Source of the DNA: Leptasterias polaris | Lineage: Eukaryota > Echinodermata > Asteroidea > Forcipulatida > Asteriidae | DNA: 64,000 nt | NCBI GenBank assembly: GCA_037783415.1 | Contig: JAZGTN010000228.1 | Location: 496,001 to 560,000 of the forward strand | Direction of reading: 5' to 3' | The notes under the pieces: generated by a model | What the model was told of the DNA's origin: nothing | Databases searched by the model: none | The model's input: only the letters and a program-made list of their open reading frames with translations | Shown here: piece after piece, positions 40,988-51,073 of the stretch | Position numbering within the stretch: the first letter of the stretch is position 1 | How the letters are laid out: each line of letters begins with the position of its first letter | Translations under genes and position numbers: made by a program

Positions 40988-43777
40988 AGAAAGGGAGGAG
41001 GTGTAGCTATATTTATTGATGATCAATTTAATTTTGTTGTTCGAGAAGACTTGTCTTTTTTTTCTGATAAAATTGAAATTATTGTTGCTGAAATTTATCC
41101 TCAATCGAAGGATAGTTTTTTTGTTTGCTCTCTATATAGATCACCAGGAGTATTACCTCATGACTTAGAAATCTTTAGGAATTTCTTAAATGATTTAATT
41201 ACTAAGATTAATCAGACTAAAGTCAAAGCTTGTTATATTTTAGGTGATATAAATGTTAATTTGCTTAATTATGGAAGACAGTCATCCTATGGAAATTTTG
41301 TTAGTGAACTCGTAGATTGTCTTTTTGCTGACAATTTTGTTCCTATGATTTTAAGGCCTACTCGAATTGATTCCAACTCTAATTCTTTTTCACTGATCGA
41401 TAATATTTTTACTAATAGAGTTGATAGTAAAGCGGCCTCATTTGTTATAAAAAGTGATCTTTCTGATCATTTTATTTCATTGTATTCTTTTGAAAAGGGT
41501 CATGACTCAAAGTCAGAAATGGACCATCCATGCACTTTTAGAAAATTTAATTCTGCCAATCGGCAAGCTTTTCGTAAATTACTTTCTACTGCTGCCTGGT
41601 CTCAAGTTTACGAAGCAGAGGATCCTGATCAGAAAGTATCCGTTTTTAACGAAATTTGGCATTCAGTATTTGATTTATCATTTCCACTTGTACATACAAA
41701 ACCCTCTCGACGTCGCTCGTTTAGGGCTCCATGGATGACTTTGGGTTTATTGACATCCTGTTACAATAAACAAAAGCATTTTGTTAATAGAAATAAAAGT
41801 TTGACCAAGCTAGCTTTTTATAAAAAATACAATAATATTTTCAACAAGCTTAAGCGTATTGCCAAAACTTCATATTTTCGTAATAAGCTTAATGATTTAA
41901 AAGGTAATGCCAGAGAAACTTGGCGAATTCTTAACTCTATGATTAAACATAGTCCTAAACAATCTTCTGGGAATTTGAGCAGTATTATTTTGAATAATAG
42001 CTTGATTACTGACCCTAAGGACATTGCAAATGCTTTCAATAATCATTTTTGTTCCATCGGTAAATCTATATGTCGGGCTGTTCCTGAGGCTACTAAGGAC
42101 TGCAATTATTATGTCAATTTTGCTCAGTCTCCTATTAATACTCTTTTTGTGAGTCCTACTGACTCTGTTGAAATTATTGAGATTGTTTTGAAATTTAAGA
42201 ATAAGAGCAGTTCTGGCCCTGATGAAATAAGCAATTCTATTTTAAGAGAAGTAGTTGATATAATTTCTTCTCCTTTGGCGTGTATATTTAATGCTTCTTT
42301 TGGTCATGGAATTTTTCCCGACATGTACAAAATAGCCAAAGTTGTTCCTATTTTAAAAAAAGGGGATGCTCAAGACCCAAGCAATTATCGGCCTATTTCT
42401 TTACTTAATACTTGCTCTAAAGTTCTTGAAAAACTTATGTATAAAAGAGTTTCATTGTTTCTTGAATCCAATAATTTGCTTTCTCCAGCTCAATATGGAT
42501 TTCGTCCAGGCAAAAGTACAGTACATGCTATGCTCGATTTTTATAATAACTTAACTGATGCTACTAATAAAACTCCCCCTGATATTTCTTTGGGCATTTT
42601 TCTTGATGTAAAGAAGGCTTTTGATACAGTCAGTCATGATTTACTTCTAAACAAGTTACATCACTATGGAATTCGGGGTGTTCCACTTGACTGGTTTACT
42701 AGTTATCTCAACAATCGCAGGCAGTATGTTTTTGTGAATGGTGTGGTTTCAACCACTCTTGACATTAATTGTGGAGTCCCCCAGGGATCCACTCTCGGAC
42801 CATTGTTATTCCTTATTTATGTTAATGATTTACCTTTGTGTTGTTCTTCTTTAAAACCAGTATTATTTGCTGATGATACAACTCTTTTTGCATCTGGTAG
42901 AGTTGTAACTGAGCTGGCTCATACTGTAAGTACAGATTTACTGATTCTTCAAGATTGGTTTAGAGCCAATAGGTTGAGGGTTCATCCTGAAAAAACTTTC
43001 TATATTTGTTATTCATCCAAGCAGAAGGGACTATATTTGCCCGATGTTGTTTTATGTTTGGAAAACACTATTCTTAAAAAGGTTTCCTGCACTAGGTTCT
43101 TGGGTCTTGAAACAGACGAAAACATGCTTTGGAAGGAGCAAATTTCTTCAGTGTGTAACAAAGTCTCCAAAGCTAATTATATTATTAATAGAACTAAGAA
43201 CCTTCTCAGGACTAAAGATAGCCTGGCTCTTTACAACACTCTGGTTAATTCTTATTTAAATTATGGTATTTTGGCATGGGGTGGTATGATCAAGATATAC
43301 CCTTCTCTATTCGCTAGACTTGTTACATTGCAGAACAAATGTATTAGGAATGCCTGCCATGCTAAATACAACACTCACACTGCCCCCCTCTGTAGTAAAT
43401 TTAAAATTCTTAAATTTGAGGATCTTTATAATGTTAAAATTGCCACTCATTACTATGATTATTCTCATAAGTTACTTCCCTTCAATCTAAGTAGCCAAAG
43501 TTTTTTCCCTTTAAATCAAGATCTTCATTCTTACTCTACTAGACAACAAAACCTTATCCATTTACCTGGTTCTTGTAGAGTGGATGTTGTATCTGCTAAT
43601 TATCGTTATATTTTGCCTAAAATTGTTAATTCTCTACCTCAGAACATTAGAGACTATGTTAATTCTTCTAGATATGTTTTTGTGAAACATCTCAAGGAAC
43701 TTTATTTGTCAAACTATGCAACGTTTGTATGTACGAAACTTAAATGTTATTCATGTCTTCAATCAGCGAGGCAGTAA
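40988..43777 (+). CDS. LINE C endonuclease (partial) and reverse transcriptase
   Basis: Open without stop for about 930 codons. Endonuclease: [99 protein letters not shown]. Then the C-terminal region with a cysteine-rich end (VCTKLKCYSC). The N-terminal endonuclease and ORF1 are missing, so it is not autonomous, but the intact frame suggests a recent insertion. Confidence 0.9.
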   Translation, partial: RKGGGVAIFIDDQFNFVVREDLSFFSDKIEIIVAEIYPQSKDSFFVCSLYRSPGVLPHDLEIFRNFLNDLITKINQTKVKACYILGDINVNLLNYGRQSSYGNFVSELVDCLFADNFVPMILRPTRIDSNSNSFSLIDNIFTNRVDSKAASFVIKSDLSDHFISLYSFEKGHDSKSEMDHPCTFRKFNSANRQAFRKLLSTAAWSQVYEAEDPDQKVSVFNEIWHSVFDLSFPLVHTKPSRRRSFRAPWMTLGLLTSCYNKQKHFVNRNKSLTKLAFYKKYNNIFNKLKRIAKTSYFRNKLNDLKGNARETWRILNSMIKHSPKQSSGNLSSIILNNSLITDPKDIANAFNNHFCSIGKSICRAVPEATKDCNYYVNFAQSPINTLFVSPTDSVEIIEIVLKFKNKSSSGPDEISNSILREVVDIISSPLACIFNASFGHGIFPDMYKIAKVVPILKKGDAQDPSNYRPISLLNTCSKVLEKLMYKRVSLFLESNNLLSPAQYGFRPGKSTVHAMLDFYNNLTDATNKTPPDISLGIFLDVKKAFDTVSHDLLLNKLHHYGIRGVPLDWFTSYLNNRRQYVFVNGVVSTTLDINCGVPQGSTLGPLLFLIYVNDLPLCCSSLKPVLFADDTTLFASGRVVTELAHTVSTDLLILQDWFRANRLRVHPEKTFYICYSSKQKGLYLPDVVLCLENTILKKVSCTRFLGLETDENMLWKEQISSVCNKVSKANYIINRTKNLLRTKDSLALYNTLVNSYLNYGILAWGGMIKIYPSLFARLVTLQNKCIRNACHAKYNTHTAPLCSKFKILKFEDLYNVKIATHYYDYSHKLLPFNLSSQSFFPLNQDLHSYSTRQQNLIHLPGSCRVDVVSANYRYILPKIVNSLPQNIRDYVNSSRYVFVKHLKELYLSNYATFVCTKLKCYSCLQSARQ

Positions 43778-44070
43778 TTAACTTAAATTTCTTTTTCTTT
43801 ATTATATTTGATTGTGCTCTCTTCTTTTCCCCCCTTTATTTACTTTCTCCTAAGTTGAAATGCCATGTGACCTTAATAGTGATTGTTGACAGCAGTTTCA
43901 TGGGTGCTCCGATTACAGAAGGCTAGTCCTTCTCTGGATGGCTCCCCCATTCATACTTCAATTTTGTATTTGGTATTATTCAAGTTTATATTTATTATCA
44001 TATTTGTATTATACTATGTTTGGATTTACCAAACTGTTGCTTATGTATGAATGGAAATAAATAAACAAAC
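40988..44070 (+). mobile_element. Non-LTR retrotransposon (LINE C), 5'-truncated, long open frame
   Basis: Begins abruptly inside the endonuclease domain (RKGGGVAIFIDD), runs through the RT, and ends with the LINE B-type 3'UTR and AAATAAATAAACAAAC tail. Inserted between the two DIRS-related pieces. Same family as LINE B. Confidence 0.9.
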
Positions 44071-44525
44071 ACTACTGTGGGGGGAGTCTACTTCACTCAA
44101 CTTACCAGTAGAACCACTACTAATGCAGTGAGAAGGTGGAGGGGCGCGAGATGCTGGCGTAAGACCTAAGCATAAAAAGGAATAAACAGATCTTGTCGTA
44201 GCAAAAAAATTAGAAGTCTGAAGCATAAAATACACACTACCAGTTGTACTTTATGCCTAAAGGCCTGCAGGTCTATCGGCGGTGGGCCTTGGTGCTGTCA
44301 ACGCCGCTCTCCCCGTCGCTCCGTCTTGTTGGAGGACATCCTTCAAGTAGCAAGATATAAAGGTGCTCAACATCTTCCAGCATGCTGCCTGGATAATATC
44401 AATGGTGGGCACGTCCTTGAAGAATGCCCATGACGCTACCATACCCCGAACTTCATGAGCATGGGCAGGGGTTTCGAGAGGGGTAGGCCAAGCATCTATT
44501 GAAGCTACCTTGATTGCTTGCACTA
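44071..44525 (-). mobile_element. Fragment of a DIRS-like tyrosine-recombinase retroelement
   Basis: Minus strand: recombinase C-terminus (44523-44257), then about 180 bases of non-coding DNA to a terminal sequence GGTAAGTTGAGTGAAGTAGA...CTCCCCCCACAG. The 5' part of the element is absent. Confidence 0.65.
44257..44523 (-). pseudogene. Tyrosine recombinase, C-terminal catalytic part
   Basis: AHAHEVRGMVASWAFFKDV contains the HxxR motif, AACWKMLSTF the later H/W position, and FISCYLKDV the nucleophilic tyrosine. This resembles the YR of DIRS/Ngaro-type retroelements, which integrate as circular DNA without an integrase. Only about 88 residues remain, with no RT or RNase H nearby. A Crypton-type recombinase is a less likely alternative. 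Confidence 0.65.
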
Positions 44526-44559
44526 TCCAGTAGACGATCGTGTCTTTCGAGGCCGCTCG

Positions 44560-44719
44560 ATGTGGGGAAATGAATGTAATGAGATGCTGCTAGCTATCTC
44601 CCCGCAGTTATGTCTCTCATCCACCTCGTATGTTGTATGTGTAATTCTGTTCCTTGGCTCATTGCAAGCACGAAGTGTGATTGCAACCGACCAAGACGAC
44701 GCAGACAAAGATTTTGCAG
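44560..44719 (+). CDS. Possible signal-peptide exon of another gene
   Basis: ATG 44560 opens 53 codons with a hydrophobic core (YVVCVILFLGSLQA) after a polar N-region, then an acidic stretch (DQDDADKDFAG) and a good donor GTAAAT; phase 1. No matching second exon is visible downstream on this strand. May be spurious or the start of a gene that continues past the window. Confidence 0.35.
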
Positions 44720-46789
44720 GTAAATGATTATAAGTTACATCATTCAGGTTGTACAGTATTATCAGAGGTTGATGTATCATTTACTGCTAACTTAAAATAC
44801 GTATTTTTTTAAATCAAAGTGTTACAATAATACTAGTGACCCTGTCGTCTGAGCGCTCGTTAAAAATATATATATACATATATATATTTGTACGAGGAAA
44901 ACAAACTCGGTTTACTTTATCGTACTGATTTGTACTTAATTTGTACTGTTTTAATGATTTGTGTAATAACTTGAATCCTAAAGTTACTAAATATGATGTT
45001 GTCAGGACCTACAACACCAGAGTGTGTTCGTTTGTTTCTTTATCTGTGTGTTTTTAGCTGTTCCGACGTAGTAGTCGTAACAGCTTTGTTTTCGTCAAGA
45101 TTTGTATTAGCTTTTTTGTATAGGCCTTTTGTCTACTAAACCCATGGCTCAAAAAATGCAAATATTTGGTGCGTCCAAAAACACAGCTTTACAAAAAGGG
45201 TTTAGTTTTAGTAACCAATATTACACACATTTTTGAAATCACAAAGTGTTTACTGTAAGTTATTCCAGGCCATTAAAACTTATCAAACTATACAATGGAC
45301 TTCCACAATAGTTAACCATTAAATGTGTCTAGCTTGCTGATTTCGCCATCACGGCAAGGCGTCGAACATTAACTTAATACTGGAATACTAACAGAAAGAG
45401 GACATAGTTGGTGTATAACCGTTTCGATAATCTGCACGGCGACCACGCGAAGTCACTGTGGCCGGGATTGTTGAGACTCCTGGTTCCACATTCACCCGAT
45501 AACCACTGATCAGCTGAGCAAAATCAATCACATTACTCTGTTTTCCCACACAGGAAGATTTAATAATGAGTATTTACACTTTAAATCGCAGGACAGTAGG
45601 GTCTGGGTAGTAGGGAGGCGTTAAGTTAAGTGACGAATTTGTTGGTGCCGAGTTGTGCGATGTGCCGAGGTGAACGGTTACCGTTCGTTAATTTGTTAAC
45701 GTATTAATGCAGAGACAATAATATAGTGAAGCAAGCAGGCTTAACATTACAACTTACGATTATAATACACTAGCGTATTCCAAAACTGTTATCAACAACC
45801 CATCATATTTAAGAGACGATCATTTGTAACTTAAGCTTTTAGTAGAATAAATAACCCGTTACCGAGACCAAAATTGTATACATTTAGAGAGACACCTGAG
45901 ACATTGGTTGGTTGCGTGGCTCATATGTCAAGCCGACTGACTAGAGCAAAGGTCAGCGGTTCAAAACCTCTTGGACACAAGTACTTGTTTTCACCAAAAA
46001 GAACAGGAATACTCGTTTTTTAGGCCTACTTGTTTAATATTGCTTCCCGTAATTCAATGGATATTAAAAACTTTTTTTCTAATTTGTGGCTCCAGAGTAA
46101 AAAGGTTGCCTTTTGAATAAGCTACAGCACCATGAAAATGGTAAAAACGTATTCACCCAACGAAACGACAATGATTTTCTTTTGCGACAAAAGAACTTCA
46201 TGATACTCTCTGGAAGGATGCATTATTATTTGCAATGAGTTAAACATTGTTTGTTGTGCTCTTATGTTATAATGTTTTGAATCGGCGTCTTCTATCAACT
46301 TGTCTTAGATCTACCCCCTTAGACAAAAAACATTGATTTTCCAGCGTTTTCGTTCTTGGGGATTGATTTGGGGAAACTATTGTTTCGTATTGTAGCTTAT
46401 AAGACAACTGAGTCTTATGGGAAAAAAAACGTCCTCGAGACGTCATCAGGGGTCAAACATTTCTCCTGAACCACATGTCATCGAGTCGTAATGTTTGTTC
46501 TTTCTTGATGCTTAGAACACTTGTAAAAATCTATTGACAAAAAGATAACCAACTTTGACTTTTACTTACGGTCCAAACAGGAAGCTCTAAAAATTCAAAA
46601 ATCACACATCGTATACCAGATTCTATGAATTTGAATGTTTGTGATGTCGAAAAAGAGAAAATAGATGTTTGTGATGTCTTGAATCTTACAGTGATTGTGA
46701 GATTTCAATTTAAATGATGAACCCCACTTTCACCCTTTCTTCCGGTTCAAACAGAAAGCTCTAAAAAATATATATATAATAATAATCAC
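44720..46789. other. Non-coding stretch
   Basis: No gene recognised. A tRNA-like phrase with a GGTTCAAA box lies near 45910-45980. A ~175-base direct repeat (CAAACAGGAAGCTCTAAAA and CAAACAGAAAGCTCTAAAA) occupies about 46565-46770. Confidence 0.4.
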
Positions 46790-48310
46790 ATCTCCTATGG
46801 GGCCCCGTATGACTAATAGCTGGGCCATACGGGCGGAGCCAACCTTTTCGTTACCCGTATTGGGCCATTACATATAGTTGTAGGTTATGGGGGAATATTC
46901 CCGTATATGGGTATCATTGGGAAAACACGGGCAATCCTATAAAATGGGTTGAACATGAAAACTAATATATTGGTATCAAATTGGGAAGATAGGGGCAATC
47001 CCATAAATTATTGACAACATATTAAGTGACCCTTGGGTATCATATAGGGGAAACAATAGCAATGACAATTGGACCAAATATGAAGTATCAAAAATGGGTT
47101 TCATTATTAGTTAAGATTTAGGGAGGCCCATGAGTTTACGATCCCTCCCAAGGGTTTGGTAATTTCCTCCCGACAAGCCTGGGTGAAACTATTATGGAAA
47201 GGACAAATTTGGAAAAGGAAATACCCAAGCAATCCCGTGCGGGCAGATAATATGAAAGGGTTTTATGGTAACATTTGTGAGCCGGGCAAACCCATATTGG
47301 CAATAGTTATACACATTCCACGTCAGTAGGAAGTAGTGCGTTGTCATTGATTATTATGATAACAATTTGTCTAGTACTTGTCGAGAATGAATGATTTTTA
47401 AGTTAGTGGTGTTGTATCTCAACATTCTAACGCATACATAAAACTTAGTTGATAATTAAAACATAACCAAATATTTTCTAACATTGAATTCAAAAAAGTA
47501 ATTGAACAACGTTAAATTTACCGAGTTTAGAAACCATAACATTTATTTATGCAAATTATATAGCTAGTGTTGCATGATTAGAGAAAAAGGCGGCCAATTG
47601 GGAGGCCATTTTGAAAAATGGCTGTCTCAGAAAATTACCAGTCTTTTAAATCAACTTAAAATTATACTATTTTATTTGCTTATACACATCTGAGTGTTAG
47701 AAAACAGCATTTTATCATTCCAGTTTTGTATAAATTTGTAGGATTATTATGCAATATAGTGAAACTTACGGTTAACGGTCATGGCGGCCGTTTTTCAACT
47801 TCCCCTTTATCTCTGTCAAGTGTGTAGCCACTTATTAATATTTACCTACGAAGACCACTTAAACAGCATTTTAGCCTCATAGTTGCACACAGTTTAGAAG
47901 GTGTTGCTTGTAAAAACAGAACAAATGGCGTAAGGCGGCCATTTACAAAAAAATCCGCCAACGTTAGGAGCAAAAATTGAAATTGCCTCATATCAAAATA
48001 GTGTTGTCATAATCAACTTTACCTTACCAAAGCTCATGCTTTTATCACAAAATGCACAATTGTTGTGAGTTTTTTAGTTATGCCGCATTACTATTAGTGA
48101 GTTTTAGCTCTGTAAATTATAACTGACTAATGTACTTCGTATTAGCTAACGTGGTATTGTAGATTAGTATACATGTAATTGTTTATGCATTTAGACTTAT
48201 CATTAACATTAAACAATTGCTTGAATTAACTATTGGGGCTATCTGGGCTGGCATATATTGGCCCAATATCGGCCCCATAATTATGTCACCTTACATGAAC
48301 CCACCATCTA
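46790..48310. mobile_element. Copy of the CATATGGG-rich long-inverted-repeat family
   Basis: The region 48150-48255, read inverted, matches 59010-59110 closely over about 100 bases (ACAATTACATGTATACTAAT, TTTAATGTTAATGA). It also shares GGGCCATA/CCCATATTGG-type words and GGCGGCCATTTT phrases with the 57896-62721 element. Boundaries and terminal repeats are not resolved here. Confidence 0.55.
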
Positions 48311-49087
48311 AGTCTAAATGCATCTTTGCCCCTCATGCCCATATGAACCCCAAGTAATGCTCATTTCGAATAACCCAGATTTAACCAAGGTTGTTTTTCC
48401 CCAGAAAATATCGTCATCAAGCATTGATGAATGGGTAGAGAGGAGGTAGGACAAGTGATCAGTTGGAAGTCAAACAATTTCTTGTATCATTTGCTGGATG
48501 GAATAAGTACGGAGGTTACAATGTTTCAACCTCCATTGGATATAGGAATCAAAACAGCTGCATGGTATGCTTTTTATTGTCATTTAAAGTGAACAGCTAC
48601 TAGCATAATGGATTGGTTTTTTTGCATCTTGTTAAATGATTCAAACAGCTGGTAGGGATGTTTTTTCTGTAATTTACAGTAAATAACTATAAATATATTT
48701 TGTGTTTTTTAAGGCATCTTGTTAAATATTTCAAACAGCTTGTTAGGATTGTTTTATCGACCATGTTTTCGGACCATTTTCTCGGACCATTTTCGTTTTA
48801 TCACACGTAGTATCTTTGTTTTTACAATGAGGCAGTAAACAAAATGCATTTTAACACTGCATAATGCCATGGTGGACTTATTAAGTAACATTGTGTTATT
48901 TTTATTATTAATTAAAAAACTCCATGTTCCCCAATTTCACCTAGCCAAATAGCATGGCAACTGTCTTGTTACCATCGGGGATGATTTTCATTGAAAAAAA
49001 AACCCACCAAGGACAAGCTCTTCCGGTTTTCCCATAATCATTGTACAGCAATTACTTAGCCTTTGACCTAGTTACCATTAATATGTT
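48311..49087. other. Non-coding stretch, nothing recognised
   Basis: AT-rich. Phrases such as CATCTTGTTAA...TTTCAAACAGCT recur at about 48630, 48715 and 49960, suggesting low-copy local duplication. Confidence 0.4.
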
Positions 49088-49168
49088 AAATGGGCCATTT
49101 TGTATAAACTATAATTAGAGACATTATAATAATGTCTCTAATTATAGTTTATACAAAATGGCCCATTT
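49088..49168. repeat. Perfect palindrome 1 (40-bp arms)
   Basis: AAATGGGCCATTTTGTATAA continues to a 40-base arm whose exact reverse complement follows after a single central base (49128). Confidence 0.95.
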
Positions 49169-49182
49169 CACCTATTTCACCT

Positions 49183-49272
49183 ATAAAATGAATTATAGCA
49201 AAATTTCCTTTGAAATTAGCCCATGGGCCCATGGGCTAATTTCAAAGGAAATTTTGCTATAATTCATTTTAT
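49183..49272. repeat. Perfect palindrome 2 (45-bp arms)
   Basis: ATAAAATGAATTATAGCAAA continues to a 45-base arm with an exact inverse, no spacer, centred at 49227/49228 (CATGGGCCCATG). It lies 14 bases after palindrome 1. Confidence 0.95.
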
Positions 49273-50989
49273 TTAGCCACAAGGGTCTATATCTAATGGT
49301 TTGCGCGATTTGAAAGTGTTTGTGTTCCCCCCAAAAAAAATAAAAAAAAATAAAAAAATAATGTATTACACGCTAATATCAAACTGACACTCAAAAAGTC
49401 TGCAATACTGTCACGGTGTGACATTTTTTTTGATGGTGTCACGGAAGGTTAATCTGATTACATCGTACATACAAAAGTGCATTAGTTTTGACCAACACAT
49501 TTTACACATTTAATTAGCTTGCTTCAGCGAATTATTTATTTTGAGGCATCTTGTTTAATATTTAAACCAGGTGGTTTGGGTGGTTTTTATTATCAATTAA
49601 AGTGAACAACTAATGACATAATGATTGTTAACACCTGCTTTTACTTTAATTGTAAATATTGGTTTACACGAATAAAGTCTTCTCTCGAATAGCGTTCCTT
49701 TCACGTGACCTATTTTAGTTTTTTTCACGACGTAGTGTTTCTTTTTACCATCACGTTGTGAAGATGGAGTTTAGTTTGATTACAACGTTCATACAATTGT
49801 GTGTAAGTGTTGACCAAAACATCGTAAACATTGTAGTAAGTTTGCTTCAGCGAATTATTCATTTGCATGCATTTTTTTTAATAGTTCCAACATCTGGTTG
49901 GGATGGTTTTTCTATCATTTATAGTAAACAACTAATAATAATTGTGGGTTCTTTTAAGGCATCTTGTTAATTATTTTAAACAGCTTGTTGGGATGGTTTT
50001 ATCGTCTTTTATTGTAAAATCTTGAGGAGCGTTGCTTTCACTTGGCCTATTTAAGTGTTATTACAACGTAAGTATCTTTGTTTTTAAAAGCACTATGCTT
50101 AACATTTTCCCCTGCATATTGGTAATAACGTTAGCAGTCTAAGTTTCTTAAATTTGTAATAATCATGTTTCAATCGCTGTTTGTTGTTACCAATATTGGA
50201 ATAAATGTCTAAACTACTAAATAACAGTAACCAATAACACTTAACCAACAGTACCTATGGTAAATACACTGAGTTGGTATTTATTGTAATTTTATTTGAG
50301 TCAGTGGTTATGAGTGATACAGATACAATCATTTCAAACGGATTGTGAGAGCCATTATAGCCAAAATCAGGTATACATACTGTTCTTGTTCTTACGTGCG
50401 TTGAATTTTGATCACAGATAGCTAGTAAACATAATATTTGCTGTGTAGATAGCAGTTTGACTGAGTATTCGCTAGTTGAAACGTCATTTCAAAAAAGGAT
50501 TTGGTCATGTTTAACACAAGTACCAAATCAACAACCACCACCACCCCCCCCCAAAAAAAAAAAAAAAAAAAACCCCCACAAAATCCCACAAAAAAACAAA
50601 AAAACACACACAAAACAAAACAACAACAAACAAAGAAAACTAGAACAAGAAAAACATTAATAATATTCGTGTAATACCCACCAACTGTTGTTAACCACAT
50701 GAGAATCGGGCTCAATTGTCAATCAATTGTTTTAGTTTTTCGGGAATATTTTAAATTTTATTTTCCCCTATAATTTTCGAAGTTTGTGTATAAAATGCAA
50801 ATTTTACAAGTTTATGTTTCGAATCACGCTAGACTAACAATTCAAATGAAAAAAAAAAAAAAAAAAGGAACTGAAACCGACACAACGTTAGTTGCTTGGT
50901 TTAGTTTATGGTTAACATAAGACCGAGTGTACAAAATGTAATGTTGCATCAATCAATGAGGTGCGAAGGGTAGTTTGTGAGCTTAAATG
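49273..50989. other. Non-coding stretch and 3' flank of the transporter gene
   Basis: Contains repeated GCATCTTGTT-type phrases, an A/C-rich tract at 50526-50625 and, near 50757-50762, a minus-strand AATAAA that could end the transporter mRNA. No exon of the plus-strand gene was found. Confidence 0.45.
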
Positions 50990-51073
50990 TTAAACCTCTG
51001 TTCTTGTTTTTGTGTTACCATTTAACTCAGTGCTATTCTTGTCCTCTTCATTTTTGTTCTGTGGAGAATCGTC
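50990..51073 (-). CDS. OATP last exon: acidic cytoplasmic tail
   Basis: 84 bp, phase 0 in. DDSPQNKNEEDKNSTELNG then NTKTRTEV and TAA (50992-50990). The final T-E-V fits a class I PDZ-binding motif. The acceptor TTTCAACAG and the exact phase match with the preceding exon support it. Confidence 0.8.
   Translation of the reverse strand, partial: DDSPQNKNEEDKNSTELNGNTKTRTEV

Noticed and set aside
50457..50660. Pro/Lys-rich frame across the A/C tract
   Set aside because: Low-complexity DNA; the translation only reflects the homopolymer runs.
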